Shown here piece after piece: positions 15,176-23,922 of a stretch of 64,000 nt of DNA (position 1 is the stretch's first letter; each line of letters opens with the position of its first letter). This stretch comes from Catellatospora methionotrophica (GTDB lineage Bacteria; Actinomycetota; Actinomycetes; Mycobacteriales; Micromonosporaceae). The translations under genes were made by a program, and so were the position numbers. The stretch lies in NCBI RefSeq assembly GCF_011297335.1, contig NZ_JAAOTJ010000003.1, positions 371,207 to 435,206 of the forward strand, written 5' to 3'. Under the pieces are notes generated by a model, which was not told the origin of the DNA, did no database searches, and was given only the letters and a program-made list of their open reading frames with translations.

Positions 15176-16070
15176 GGACCGGGTGACGGGCCTTGCCCTC
15201 GGCGCGGTCGGGGTGCTGGCGTTCAGCCTGTCGCTGCCCATGACCCGCATCGCCGTGCAGCAGCTCGACCCGTGGTTCGTCGCTTTCGGCCGGGCCGTCG
15301 GCGCGGCCCTGCTGGCAGGCGCATACCTCCTGGTCACCGGCGCTCCCCGGCCCAGCCGGGCGCAGTGGCGGCGGCTGGCCGTCGTCGCGCTGGGTGTCGT
15401 GGTCGGCTTCCCGATGTTCACCTCGCTGGCGCTGACGACGCAGACCGCCGCGCACGGCGCGGTCGTCATCGCCGTGCTGCCCGCCATGACGGCCGTGTTC
15501 GCGGTGCTGCGCGCGGGCGAGCGGCCGCCGCCGGTGTTCTGGGCGGCCGGTGCCGCCGGGCTGCTGGCCGTGCTCGTCTTCCTGGTCACCAGCGGCGCGG
15601 TCCGGGGCGCGCTGACCGTCGCCGACCTGTTCCTGCTGGTCGCGGTCGTGCTGTGCGGGCTCGGGTACGCCGAGGGCGGCGCGCTGTCACGGGAACTCGG
15701 CGGGGCGCGCACCATCTGCTGGGCACTGCTGCTCTCGCTGCCGGTCACCGTGCCGGTCACCCTCGCCGCCGGGCTGGCCGATCCGCCGCGCGCCGACACC
15801 ACCGGCTGGGCCGCGTTCGGCTACCTGACCGCGATCTCCATGTTCCTGGGCTTCTTCGCCTGGTACGCGGGCCTGGCCCGGGGCGGCATCGCGCAGGTCG
15901 GCCAGATCCAGCTGGCCCAGCCGGTGCTGACCCTGGCCTGGTCGGCACTGCTGCTGGGTGAGACGGTGACCGCGGCCTCCATCGTGGCCGCGCTGGTGGT
16001 GCTCGGCTGCGTCGTGCTGATCCAGCGCACCCGCGCGAGCGCGCCCGCCCCCGCCGTCGGAAAGGTCTGA
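15132..16070 (+). CDS. EamA/DMT-family exporter
   Basis: The 312-residue protein has ten predicted membrane helices in two EamA halves, from GLALGAVGVLAFSLSLPMTR to AASIVAALVVLGCVVLIQR. DMT exporters move amino acids and related metabolites out of the cell. The ATG at 15132 overlaps the start codon of the divergent MocR gene, leaving no room for a ribosome site; an internal GTG around 15180 is possible. The PaiB-like gene follows after 2 bases. Confidence 0.8.
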   Translation: MKDKSSVTAPSAVTADRVTGLALGAVGVLAFSLSLPMTRIAVQQLDPWFVAFGRAVGAALLAGAYLLVTGAPRPSRAQWRRLAVVALGVVVGFPMFTSLALTTQTAAHGAVVIAVLPAMTAVFAVLRAGERPPPVFWAAGAAGLLAVLVFLVTSGAVRGALTVADLFLLVAVVLCGLGYAEGGALSRELGGARTICWALLLSLPVTVPVTLAAGLADPPRADTTGWAAFGYLTAISMFLGFFAWYAGLARGGIAQVGQIQLAQPVLTLAWSALLLGETVTAASIVAALVVLGCVVLIQRTRASAPAPAVGKV

Positions 16071-16072
16071 CC

Positions 16073-16699
16073 GTGTACACACCCGCCCACTTCACGCCCG
16101 ACGAGGCCGCCGTCCGCGAGCTGCTGACCGAGCACGGCGCCGGTGACCTGATCACGGCGACCGCGGACGGCCTCGTCGCGTCGACGCTGCCGTTCGTGTA
16201 CGACCCGGACTCCGGCCCGCACGGCGTCCTGCTCGGCCACCTGGCCCGCAACAACGACCAGTGGAGCCGCCCGGTGCTCGGCGAGGCCCTGGCCATCCTG
16301 CGCGGCCCCGACGCCTACGTCTCGCCCTCCTGGTACGCGGCCAAGGCCGAGCACGGCCGCGTCGTGCCGACGTGGAACTACGCCGTCGTGCACGCGTACG
16401 GCGAGCTGGTCGTGCACGACGACGACGCGTGGACGGGAGCGCTGGTGCGGCGGCTGACCGACAAGCACGAGGGCCGCCGCCCGGCGCCGTGGTCGGTCGA
16501 CGACGCCCCGGCCGCGTTCGTCGCCGGGCAGCTGCGCGCGATCGTCGGCGTCGAGCTGCGCATCTCCCGCCTGGAAGCCAAGTGGAAACTCAGCCAGAAC
16601 CGCTCGCCGGCCGATGTGGACGGCGTCGTGGCCGGTCTGCACGCCGACGGCGCGCACGCCACCGCCGACGCCGTCGCCCAGGCCCGCCCCGCCCGCTGA
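16073..16699 (+). CDS. PaiB-family FMN-binding protein
   Basis: This 208-residue split-barrel flavoprotein carries MYTPAHFTPDEAAVRELL at the N-terminus and VSPSWYAAKAEHGRVVPTWN, a PaiB signature. The C-terminal RLEAKWKLSQNRSPADVDGV is also diagnostic. PaiB was named as a negative regulator of sporulation and protease genes in Bacillus but is chiefly an FMN- or haem-type binding protein. The GTG start lies 2 bases after the exporter stop, so the pair is an operon under MocR control. Confidence 0.88.
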   Translation: MYTPAHFTPDEAAVRELLTEHGAGDLITATADGLVASTLPFVYDPDSGPHGVLLGHLARNNDQWSRPVLGEALAILRGPDAYVSPSWYAAKAEHGRVVPTWNYAVVHAYGELVVHDDDAWTGALVRRLTDKHEGRRPAPWSVDDAPAAFVAGQLRAIVGVELRISRLEAKWKLSQNRSPADVDGVVAGLHADGAHATADAVAQARPAR

Positions 16700-16775
16700 C
16701 CGCACTGCCGCCACGGACCGGCGAGGGCTAGAGTTCGAGTCCCCCCGACAGCGCCACACCCCCGGAGCGCACCCC

Positions 16776-17888
16776 ATGACGCGGTCAACGCGGCTGTTCA
16801 TCATTCTCGGCGTGGTGCTGGCGCTGATAGGAGGTGCGGCGTACGCGGCGGTGCAGGTCACCAAGGACACGGTGAACACGGCGGTGCCGCAGGTGGACCT
16901 GTTCGGGCCGAGCGAGGAGCCGTCGGCGTCGCCGAGCCCCAGCGCGTCGCCCACTCCCCCGGCGGGCGCGGACATCAAGGGCCCGCTGAACATGCTCATC
17001 CTCGGCCGCGACACCCGCGAGGAGCAGAAGGGCTCGCCCGCGCACGGCGACGTGGTCATGATCCTGCACATCGACAAGGACCTGACCAGCGCGTACCTCA
17101 CCTCGCTGCCGCGTGACCTGCTGGTGGACATCCCGGCGTTCACGCCGTCGCGCTTCCGCGGGGAGCGCAGCAAGCTCACCCACGCCCTGACCTACGGCGC
17201 GCGGCTGCCCGGCGGCAAGTACGACATCGCGCTGGGTTTCCAGCTGCTGGCCAAGACGGTGAGCAAGTACACCGGCATCGCGCGCTTCGACGCGGGCGCG
17301 GTCATCTCGTTCAACGGCTACATCCGGCTCATCAACGCCATCGGCGGGGTCGACATCTACGTCGACCAGAAGGTCGTGTCGATCCACCGCCGCCCCGACG
17401 GCGTACACCGGGCGACGTGCCGCGGCTGCGAGCACGGCTACTCCGGGCCGCGCATGACGTACAACGTCGGCACCCGGCACATGAACGGCTGGCAGGCGCT
17501 GGACTACGCGCGCCAGCGCTACATCACCGGCAGCGACTACGCCCGCCAGCGCCACCAGCGTCAGCTGATCAAGGCGATGTTCACCAAACTGCTCAGCGGC
17601 GACGTGCTGACCAGACCCGGCAGGTTCGACGAGGTGCTGTCCGAGCTGGGTCAGACGTTCACCTTCGACGGCCGGGGCCGCAAGCCCATGGAGTTCGTGT
17701 ACGCGCTGCGCAACCTCCGCCCGGCGAACCTGACCCTGGTCGGCCTGCCCGGCAGCGGCGTCTTCAGCGGCGGCGCCTACCGCGGCGAACGCCTCAACGG
17801 CGATCAGACCGCCTACTTCGCCGCCCTGCGCGCCGACAAGCTCGACGCCTGGGCCAAGTCCCACCCCAAGCTGCTCAACCTCCGCTGA
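16776..17888 (+). CDS. LytR-CpsA-Psr (LCP) cell-wall glycopolymer ligase
   Basis: The 370-residue protein has an N-terminal membrane anchor (LFIILGVVLALIGGAAYAAV), a Pro/Ser linker and an LCP domain. The domain contains NMLILGRDTREEQKGSPAH, VMILHIDKD and SLPRDLLVDIP with its conserved arginine and aspartates, then GGVDIYVDQKV. LCP enzymes transfer teichoic-acid-like or arabinogalactan polymers from a lipid carrier to peptidoglycan outside the membrane. GGAG lies 9 bases before the ATG. A fragmentary GCACCTTCC sequence follows the stop. Confidence 0.9.
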   Translation: MTRSTRLFIILGVVLALIGGAAYAAVQVTKDTVNTAVPQVDLFGPSEEPSASPSPSASPTPPAGADIKGPLNMLILGRDTREEQKGSPAHGDVVMILHIDKDLTSAYLTSLPRDLLVDIPAFTPSRFRGERSKLTHALTYGARLPGGKYDIALGFQLLAKTVSKYTGIARFDAGAVISFNGYIRLINAIGGVDIYVDQKVVSIHRRPDGVHRATCRGCEHGYSGPRMTYNVGTRHMNGWQALDYARQRYITGSDYARQRHQRQLIKAMFTKLLSGDVLTRPGRFDEVLSELGQTFTFDGRGRKPMEFVYALRNLRPANLTLVGLPGSGVFSGGAYRGERLNGDQTAYFAALRADKLDAWAKSHPKLLNLR

Positions 17889-17958
17889 CGAAGCAAAGGC
17901 ACCTTCCCCTCCTTGAGGGATACTGAGCAGCGGCGTTGCGGGGTGGAGGGAACGGCAC

Positions 17959-18489
17959 ATGGCAGAGCAGGCGATTTCCGTGCGCGCGGCGGGGCCGGGG
18001 GACGTGGCCGCGATCGTGGCGCTGGTGGAGTCGGCGTACCGCGGGGACAGCAGCCGGGCCGGGTGGACCACCGAGGCCGACATCCTGCAGGGGCAGCGCA
18101 CCGACGCCGAGTCCGTCGCCTCGCACGTGGCCGACCCCGACAGCGTGGTGCTGCTGGCCGAGCGCGACGGCGAACTGCTGGCCTGCTGTCACCTGGAGCG
18201 CCACGACGGCTACGCCTACTTCGGCATGTTCGCGGTGCGGCCGCTGCTGCAGGGCGGCGGCGTGGGCAAGACGGTGATCGCCGAGGCGGAGCGCTACGCC
18301 GCCGACGAGTGGGGCGTCCCCGAGATGCACATGACGGTCATCTCCGTGCGGGAGGAGCTGATCGCCTGGTACGAGCGCCGTGGTTACACGCGCACCGGGC
18401 AGAGGAGCCCCTTCCCGTACGGCGACGAGCGCTTCGGCCTGCCGCAGCGCGCCGACCTGGAGTTCGAGCTGCTCGTCAAGAAGCTCTAG
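17959..18489 (+). CDS. GNAT-family N-acetyltransferase
   Basis: This 176-residue GNAT has the acetyl-CoA motif MFAVRPLLQGGGVGKTVI and the terminal ELIAWYERRGYTRTGQR. It resembles acetyltransferases acting on small amines or peptides. A clear GGAGGGAA lies before the ATG. It ends overlapping the stop of the convergent hydrolase gene by 4 bases. Confidence 0.85.
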   Translation: MAEQAISVRAAGPGDVAAIVALVESAYRGDSSRAGWTTEADILQGQRTDAESVASHVADPDSVVLLAERDGELLACCHLERHDGYAYFGMFAVRPLLQGGGVGKTVIAEAERYAADEWGVPEMHMTVISVREELIAWYERRGYTRTGQRSPFPYGDERFGLPQRADLEFELLVKKL

Positions 18490-19277
18490 ACGAAGAACTC
18501 CTTGAGCACCGGCGCGACCGCCTCCGGCTTGAGCAGGTGCGTCTGGCCGGGCAGGGTCCGGTAGTCCGCGCCGGGCAGCGCCTGCGACAGGGCCTTGGCC
18601 CCGTTGCGCATGTACTGCGGGCTCTTGCCGCCGTCCATGACCAGCGCGGGCAGCTGCGCCCCGGCCCAGCGGGCGGCGTTCAGCGGCTGTCCCCTACCGG
18701 TGTCGCCGAGGACCCGGAAGTCGTACGGCAGCGTGTGCGCCACGCCCTTGAGCTTCTTGAAGTTCGGCGTCAGCTTCATGATGGCGACCACGAACCCGGG
18801 CACGCCGACGGTCTTCATGAACGTCGTCACGGCGTCGCCCCGGCGGTCCTGCGCGATCATCGCGTCCATCTTGTCCAGGTAGTCGTCGGGCCGGGGCGCG
18901 TGCGTGCCGTCGACGACGAACGGGGGCTCGTACACGGCGAGCTTGCGGATGCCGCCCAGCCGCGCGGCGGCGTCGCAGGCCAGCACCGCGCCGGACGAGA
19001 TGCCGTACAGGAAGACGCCGCCCCCGGCCTCCTTGATCAGCGCGTCCAGGTCCTCGACCTCACGCTCGACGGCGTACGGCGCGGTGTCGCCGCTGTCGCC
19101 CCGGCCGCGCCGGTCGTAGGTGTAGACGGTGTAGGAGTCGGCCAGCAGTTTCGCCAGCGGTTCGGCGGGGCCCATGGCGCGGTAGCACATGGCCCCGTCG
19201 ACCAGGATGACCGCCGGACCCTGCCCGACCTTGCTGTACGCGATCGCGGTCCCGTCCGCGGAGACGACGGTGTTCAT
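18486..19277 (-). CDS. Alpha/beta hydrolase
   Basis: This 263-residue hydrolase begins MNTVVSADGTAIAYSKVGQG, with the nucleophile in LYGISSGAVLAC, the DRRGRGDSG loop and a C-terminal LPGQTHLLKPEAV. It belongs to the small fluoroperoxidase-like hydrolases common in actinomycetes. Its ATG overlaps the SRPBCC stop (ATGA). It is the last gene of the ArsR-SRPBCC-hydrolase operon. Confidence 0.85.
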   Translation of the reverse strand: MNTVVSADGTAIAYSKVGQGPAVILVDGAMCYRAMGPAEPLAKLLADSYTVYTYDRRGRGDSGDTAPYAVEREVEDLDALIKEAGGGVFLYGISSGAVLACDAAARLGGIRKLAVYEPPFVVDGTHAPRPDDYLDKMDAMIAQDRRGDAVTTFMKTVGVPGFVVAIMKLTPNFKKLKGVAHTLPYDFRVLGDTGRGQPLNAARWAGAQLPALVMDGGKSPQYMRNGAKALSQALPGADYRTLPGQTHLLKPEAVAPVLKEFFV

Positions 19278-20041
19278 GGGGTGCTCCTTGTCGGCTGTCC
19301 CGCCCGGTCCCCCGCGTACAGGGTGTCCCACCAGGACTGCCAGGCGGTCGATTCGTCGGTGGTGGTGAACTGGTGGTGCATGGCGACCATCGCGCCCGTG
19401 AAGCCGCGCACGAAGCGGTACAGCGCGTCCGGGGTGCGTACGGCCAGGGCGTGGGCGCTGACGTGGTAGACGGTGCCGCCGCGGGCGACGCCGCCGACGG
19501 TGAACGACGCCTCGTCGCCGGGCCGGGGTGTGCCGGGCAGGCCGAGCGCCCCGTGCAGCAGCCGCCACGCCTGCGGCCAGTCGGCGACCGGCGGGCCGAA
19601 CACGGTCACCGGAACGGCGGTGCGGCCGAGGAACCAGGTCAGGTACTCGGCCAGGGTGCGGTGGAACAGGGCCAGGCCCAGGCCCATCGCCTCGAACTCG
19701 TCGGCCCAGTCGTCGCCGGGCAGGAAACCGCTGGTCACGGTGCGGATCACGGCGCTGCCGCCCGCGCGGCCCTCGATCAGGAACTCGTAGGCCACGAACC
19801 GGCCGTCGGGGGCGGGCTCGTCGCCGTACGCCAGGCGGTGTCCGGGCTCCCACGCGGTGATCGGCAGCGTCGGGGCGTACCCGCCGAATGCCGTGCTCAC
19901 CGTCCCACCGGGACCGGGCACGACCTCGTTGCGGCCCATGAACCAGGAGTCGATGCCCGGCCCGGTCGCGATCGCGTCCCAGATCTGCTCCGGGGACGCG
20001 TCCACCGGCAGTTCCTCGGTGATCTCGAAGTCCCTGCCCAT
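19274..20041 (-). CDS. SRPBCC (AHSA1-like) domain protein
   Basis: The 255-residue protein starts FEITEELPVDASPEQIWDAI and has VAYEFLIEGRAGGSAVIRTV, a START/Bet v1-like ligand-binding fold of the AHSA1 type. Such proteins are regularly paired with ArsR repressors. It starts one base after the ArsR stop and overlaps the hydrolase. No catalytic role is evident; binding of a hydrophobic ligand is likely. Confidence 0.85.
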   Translation of the reverse strand: MGRDFEITEELPVDASPEQIWDAIATGPGIDSWFMGRNEVVPGPGGTVSTAFGGYAPTLPITAWEPGHRLAYGDEPAPDGRFVAYEFLIEGRAGGSAVIRTVTSGFLPGDDWADEFEAMGLGLALFHRTLAEYLTWFLGRTAVPVTVFGPPVADWPQAWRLLHGALGLPGTPRPGDEASFTVGGVARGGTVYHVSAHALAVRTPDALYRFVRGFTGAMVAMHHQFTTTDESTAWQSWWDTLYAGDRAGQPTRSTP

Positions 20042-20042
20042 G

Positions 20043-20636
20043 TCAGCCCTCCTCGGTCCGGGTCACGCTCGGGTGCACGGCGACGATGATCCGGTGCTCG
20101 CGCCCGCCTTCGGCCTGCTCGTCGTGATACTTGGCGACCAGCGCGGTCACCGCGCCCGCCAGCTCCTCCGCGAACGCGGACCGCTGCGCCGGGCTCGCGA
20201 ACCGCACCGTGCCGTCCATGGCGAACGTGGCCAGCCGCTTGTTCGCCTTCGCCGCGCCGGTCAGCAGCTCGCCCAGGTCGCGGACCAGCCGCGCGGCCAG
20301 CGCCAGCAGCCAGCGCGCGGACAGCCGGTCGGGGGCACGGCCCGGGTCGGGCTGCACGGCCGACAGCGCGATCGGCGAGATGACGTACGACGCGGCGGTG
20401 GCCTGCATGACGCGCTCGGTGACGTTGCCCTTGCGCCGCTCCTCGATCAGCTCGATCAGCCCATGCCGTTCCAGCTCCCGCAGGTGGTAGTTGACCTTCT
20501 GCCGGGGCTGGCCGACCTTGGCCGCCAGCGAGGTCGCCGAGCCGGGCTCGACCAGCGCGGCCAGCAGCCGCGCCCGGATCGGGTCCAACGAAGCCTCGGC
20601 CGCCGCCGGATCATCGATCACCGCAACATCGAACAT
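20043..20636 (-). CDS. ArsR-family winged-helix repressor
   Basis: This 197-residue protein has a DNA-binding half LDPIRARLLAALVEPGSATS, then QKVNYHLRELERHGLIELI, and a longer C-terminal effector half. There are no Cys metal sites. AGGAGG lies 9 bases before ATG 20636, which is preferred over the upstream in-frame start. It heads a three-gene operon (repressor, SRPBCC, hydrolase) and should repress it through the palindrome at 20655-20670. Confidence 0.85.
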   Translation of the reverse strand: MFDVAVIDDPAAAEASLDPIRARLLAALVEPGSATSLAAKVGQPRQKVNYHLRELERHGLIELIEERRKGNVTERVMQATAASYVISPIALSAVQPDPGRAPDRLSARWLLALAARLVRDLGELLTGAAKANKRLATFAMDGTVRFASPAQRSAFAEELAGAVTALVAKYHDEQAEGGREHRIIVAVHPSVTRTEEG

Positions 20637-20654
20637 GCCCCGCATCCTCCTACC

Positions 20655-20670
20655 GACAAATTTTTTTGTC
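20655..20670. promoter_or_regulatory. ArsR operator overlapping a -35-like TTGACA
   Basis: GACAAA and TTTGTC arms flank a run of T. On the minus strand the site includes TTGACA, a -35 consensus, so binding would block the promoter of the ArsR operon. Confidence 0.65.
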
Positions 20671-20682
20671 AAGCCCCCTCAA

Positions 20683-20743
20683 GATCGCCGCTTGAGGTCA
20701 AAACCTCTGATCTAACGCCAGGTTCTGACCTCAAACAGCGATC
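20683..20743. repeat. Family B dispersed palindrome, copy 1
   Basis: Arms of 24 nt, GATCGCCGCTTGAGGTCA... and ...TGACCTCAAACAGCGATC, differ from exact complementarity at 3 positions. The spacer is 13 nt. Related elements lie at 36151-36211 and 40294-40360. Confidence 0.75.
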
Positions 20744-20877
20744 ACAGCTAGTTGCGCCGAGCGCCAGGCACCACAGAACGGGGCAAACGAGACGCCCAGC
20801 GGGTCGCGGCAGTCAGAAACTCCACAAAAGGTGATCGCCTAGTAGCTGGACCAGCACATAGCGTTACCGTCGGACAC

Positions 20878-21699
20878 ATGACGAACCCGATCGCCGATAT
20901 CAGCGTGCCGGAACTCAGCCGACGGATCGCGTCGCTGGAGCGTCAGGAGGTCGGACGCTCAGCGCTCGACGTGTGCACCCTCACCATGGACCTGCGACAC
21001 CAGTACCGGCGCGCCCTCGTCGCCCGCGACCAGGCCGCACTGGCCCTGGTCACCCGCGAGCGCTGGACCGCCGCCGACGTCGCCGAGGTCATCTGCGGTC
21101 ACCGCGCGTGCGCCCCGCGTGCCGCCGTCATTCTGGAGTGGACCGGCCTCACCCCCGACGACGGCACCGCCCGTGACCTCGCCGACCGCCAGCAGATCGC
21201 CGAGCAGCTACGCGAACTGCTGTCCCTGGCGTACGACAAGGCGCTGCGCCTGATCCCGGCCGCCCCGGTCGACCTGAACCTGCCCGCCGAGCCCACCGCA
21301 CGCCTCGCCTACTGCGCGCACTGGCTGCGCTTCGTGGATGGCTACCGGGCCGCCAACGAGGCCTCGCGCATCCTGTTCGCCGCGATCCTCGTACACCACC
21401 ACGGCTGGCCGGTGCCCGACGTGGCCGAACTCGGCGGTGTCACCACCGACGAGGTCAGCGCGGCCCTGGCCGCCGCCGCGGCGAGCCCACCGTCCGATGC
21501 CGACAGCGGACTGCTCGCCCAGCTCGCCCTGCTCGACCGCGTCCTGGAGCACAACACCGAACGCCTGCTCGCCGTACGCGACCGCGCCCTGACCGACAGC
21601 CTCGCCGACGGCGTACCCGAACGCATCGTCGCCGCCCACATCGGCACCCCCGACCAGGAACGCTCCGCCGCCCACACCATGGAGCCCTGCCCCGCGTGA
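20878..21699 (+). CDS. Unrecognised protein with internally repeated HTH-like segments
   Basis: The 273-residue protein has no family I recognise. Three stretches look like repeats of one motif: RERWTAADVAEVICGHRACA, HHGWPVPDVAELGGVTTDEV and ADGVPERIVAAHIGTPDQE. Each has the helix-turn-helix pattern of a sigma-70 region 4 or RNA-polymerase-like HTH. The intervening parts are alpha-helical and Arg/Asp-rich. It is soluble. It could bind DNA, but no regulator family is assigned. It stands alone between the ArsR operon and a convergent GNAT gene. Confidence 0.6.
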   Translation: MTNPIADISVPELSRRIASLERQEVGRSALDVCTLTMDLRHQYRRALVARDQAALALVTRERWTAADVAEVICGHRACAPRAAVILEWTGLTPDDGTARDLADRQQIAEQLRELLSLAYDKALRLIPAAPVDLNLPAEPTARLAYCAHWLRFVDGYRAANEASRILFAAILVHHHGWPVPDVAELGGVTTDEVSAALAAAAASPPSDADSGLLAQLALLDRVLEHNTERLLAVRDRALTDSLADGVPERIVAAHIGTPDQERSAAHTMEPCPA

Positions 21700-21736
21700 A
21701 AGGAAGGGAGCCGTCCCGACGCCGCCCGGTGTCTGA

Positions 21737-22198
21737 TCAGGGCTGCAGCGGCTTGGCGTAGCAGACGCTCATCTCCCACCGGTCGTACGGCGGGTAGTTG
21801 GGAATGCGGGTGAAGCCCGCCCGCTCGTAGACGGCGATCGCCTCGGGCTGGCGTACGCCGGTCTCCAGCTTGAACCGCGTCGCGCCGACCCGGACCGCCA
21901 GCGCCTCGGCCTGCGCCATCAGCCGCCGGGCGATGCCGCGCCCGCGCCAGGCCGGGTCGACGTACATGCGCTTGAGTTCGGCCTCACCGCCGTCGAGCGG
22001 CTGCACGGCGCAGCAGCCGACGGGCGTGCCGCCCGCGAGCACCAGCAGGAACCGCGCCGCCTGCTTGACGGTCGGGTGGTCGAAGTCGATCTCCTCCGGG
22101 TACAGCGCGTCCAACTCGACCCGCATCGCGTCGACCAGCGGGGCCAGCCGTGCGTCCGCCGGCGGCACCTCGACGATCTCCAAGGTCTCCGTGCTCAT
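21737..22198 (-). CDS. GNAT-family N-acetyltransferase
   Basis: This 153-residue GNAT has ELKRMYVDPAWRGRGIARRL as acetyl-CoA motif A and AIAVYERAGFTRIPNYPPYD at the end, matching the common YitH/PhnO-like group. The ATG overlaps the TetR stop (ATGA), so it is translated with TetR and presumably controlled by it. Confidence 0.85.
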   Translation of the reverse strand: MSTETLEIVEVPPADARLAPLVDAMRVELDALYPEEIDFDHPTVKQAARFLLVLAGGTPVGCCAVQPLDGGEAELKRMYVDPAWRGRGIARRLMAQAEALAVRVGATRFKLETGVRQPEAIAVYERAGFTRIPNYPPYDRWEMSVCYAKPLQP

Positions 22199-22782
22199 TT
22201 CTTCGCTCCCAGCAGCAGGTCGAGATGGTTGTCGACGGCCCGCACCAGCAGGTCGGGCGGGTACAGCTCCGGCGTGGCCACCCCGCACAGCGCCAGCCCC
22301 TCCAGCAGCGCGACCAGGTTGCGCGCCCGCAGTTCCAGATCATCAGGGGGTACGCCGTACGCGTCGCGCAGCAGCGCTGTCAGCCGCCGGATCCACGACT
22401 CGTGGCGCACCACGTGCTCGGCCAGCAGCACCGGATCGGTGCGCGCCGCCATCAGGAAGTGCGCCCAGACGGTCGAGTTCAGCCGCCGCTCCTCGTCGAG
22501 CGGCACGCCCTCCCGCAACACGGCTCGCAGATGCTCGCGCGGATCGTCGAACGCGCCGAGCGCGTCGATGCGGGCGGTCATCCGCCGGTGCATGACGTCG
22601 CGGGCATGGGTGAGCAGCGCGTTCTTGTCGCGGAAGTAGTGCGCGACGCGGCCCGTGGTGCAGTCGGCGGCGTCGGCGACCGCGCGCAGGGTCAGCCCGT
22701 CGAGGCCCTGCTCGCTGACCACCTGCCAGACGGCGGCGGACAGCTGCTCGCGGCGCTCGTCGTGGTCCACCACCCGGGGCAC
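22195..22782 (-). CDS. TetR-family repressor
   Basis: The 195-residue protein has the HTH LRAVADAADCTTGRVAHYFR near residues 30-55 and a C-terminal domain of the BetI-like type (NLVALLEGLALCGVA). The start is GTG 22782; a second GTG a few codons in is possible. It is co-translated with the GNAT gene. The overlapping palindromes 26 bases upstream are a strong operator candidate. Confidence 0.82.
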   Translation of the reverse strand: MPRVVDHDERREQLSAAVWQVVSEQGLDGLTLRAVADAADCTTGRVAHYFRDKNALLTHARDVMHRRMTARIDALGAFDDPREHLRAVLREGVPLDEERRLNSTVWAHFLMAARTDPVLLAEHVVRHESWIRRLTALLRDAYGVPPDDLELRARNLVALLEGLALCGVATPELYPPDLLVRAVDNHLDLLLGAKK

Positions 22783-22807
22783 CGCCCACCCGCTTTCACA
22801 TCACAGC

Positions 22808-22827
22808 CGTTACGTAACGCGCGTTAC
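22808..22827. promoter_or_regulatory. Overlapping palindromic TetR operator
   Basis: CGTTACGTAACG (22808-22819) and GTAACGCGCGTTAC (22814-22827) are two perfect overlapping palindromes just upstream of the TetR gene. Confidence 0.75.
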
Positions 22828-22928
22828 GCTACCAACGCGTCCGGCGGCCTGTCCAGGCCTCCCCGCATGGCTCCCGTCGTCGCGGCAGGCACCGCAGGCC
22901 GCCGACCGCGCCGTCGCGCCCGGGTCCG

Positions 22929-23879
22929 TCAGCGGCGGGCGGCGAAGCGGTCGAGGGCGGCGAGCACGACGTCGCCGATGCCGCCGCGGGAGCCGTGCCC
23001 GGCCCGGTCGACGAGGGTCAGTTCGGCGTCGGGCCAGGCCTGGGCGAGGTCCCACGCGATGTCGGCCGGGCCGCTGATGTCGAGCCGCCCGTGCACCAGC
23101 ACCCCGGGGATGCCCGCCAGCCTGCCCGCGTTGGCCAGCAGCTCGCCGTCCTCCAGGAACGCCGCGTTGGCCCAGTAGTGCGTGGTGAGCCGGGTGAAGG
23201 CCATCCGGAACGCGGGGTCCTCGAACCTCGCGTCGGCCTGGAACGGCGTGGCGACGGCGACGTGCTGGTCCTCCCAGGTGCACCAGTCGCGGGAGGCCCG
23301 GTCGCGCACGGCAGGGTCGGGGTCGGCGAGCAGCCGGGCGTACGCCGCGGGAAGGTTGCCGCCGCGGTCGGCCTCGGGCACGCCGTCGCGGAAACGCGCC
23401 CACTCCTGCGGGAGGATGCGCCCCATCTGCCGGGTCACCCAGTCGACCTCGCGGTGCGTGGTGTTCGTGAGGCTGAACAGGACCATCTCGGACACCGAGG
23501 ACGGGTGGCGCTGGGCGTAGGCCAGGCCCAGGGTGCAGCCCCAGGAGGCTCCGAGCACCAGCCAGCGGTCGATGCCCAGGTGCGCCCGGAGTTGTTCGAG
23601 GTCGCGGATCAGGTGATGGGTGGTGTTGACGGCCAGGTCGGTGGCCGGGTCACCGGCGCTGGGCGTGCTGCGGCCGCAGCCGCGCTGGTCGACGAGCACC
23701 ACCCGGTACGCGGCCGGGTCGAAGTAGCGCCGCCAGCCCGCGGTCGCGCCGGAGCCGGGACCGCCGTGCAGCACCACGGCCGGTTTGCCGTCAGGGTTGC
23801 CGCAGACCTCCCAGTAGACGTGGTTGCCGTCGCCGACGTCGAGCAGGCCGCTGTCGTGCGGCTCGGTTTGCGGGTACAC
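22929..23879 (-). CDS. pip: Prolyl iminopeptidase
   Basis: This 316-residue S33 peptidase has LHGGPGSGATAGWRRYFDP as the family signature, DQRGCGRSTPSA, the nucleophile in LGASWGCTLGLAYAQ, and late Asp and His in HGRLDISGP and RAGHGS. It removes N-terminal proline from peptides in the cytoplasm. The GTG at 23879 lies close to the MarR operator of the divergent gene, so the two share control. Confidence 0.92.
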   Translation of the reverse strand: MYPQTEPHDSGLLDVGDGNHVYWEVCGNPDGKPAVVLHGGPGSGATAGWRRYFDPAAYRVVLVDQRGCGRSTPSAGDPATDLAVNTTHHLIRDLEQLRAHLGIDRWLVLGASWGCTLGLAYAQRHPSSVSEMVLFSLTNTTHREVDWVTRQMGRILPQEWARFRDGVPEADRGGNLPAAYARLLADPDPAVRDRASRDWCTWEDQHVAVATPFQADARFEDPAFRMAFTRLTTHYWANAAFLEDGELLANAGRLAGIPGVLVHGRLDISGPADIAWDLAQAWPDAELTLVDRAGHGSRGGIGDVVLAALDRFAARR

Positions 23880-23895
23880 GGGGCGCCTCCGGGGG

Positions 23896-23915
23896 ATACA
23901 ACAGTGCTGTTATGT
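23896..23915. promoter_or_regulatory. MarR operator between pip and marR
   Basis: ATACAACAGTGCTGTTATGT contains AACAG and CTGTT arms around TG. It overlaps the -10-like TATGTT (23911-23916), which sits only 6 bases before the MarR start codon. Confidence 0.65.
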
Positions 23916-23922
23916 TTTTAGC

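Noticed and set aside
16725-16765. TTCGAGTCCCCCC resembling a tRNA T-loop and 3' end
   Set aside because: No matching T-stem, anticodon arm or acceptor stem can be formed around it. It lies just upstream of the LCP gene and is chance similarity.
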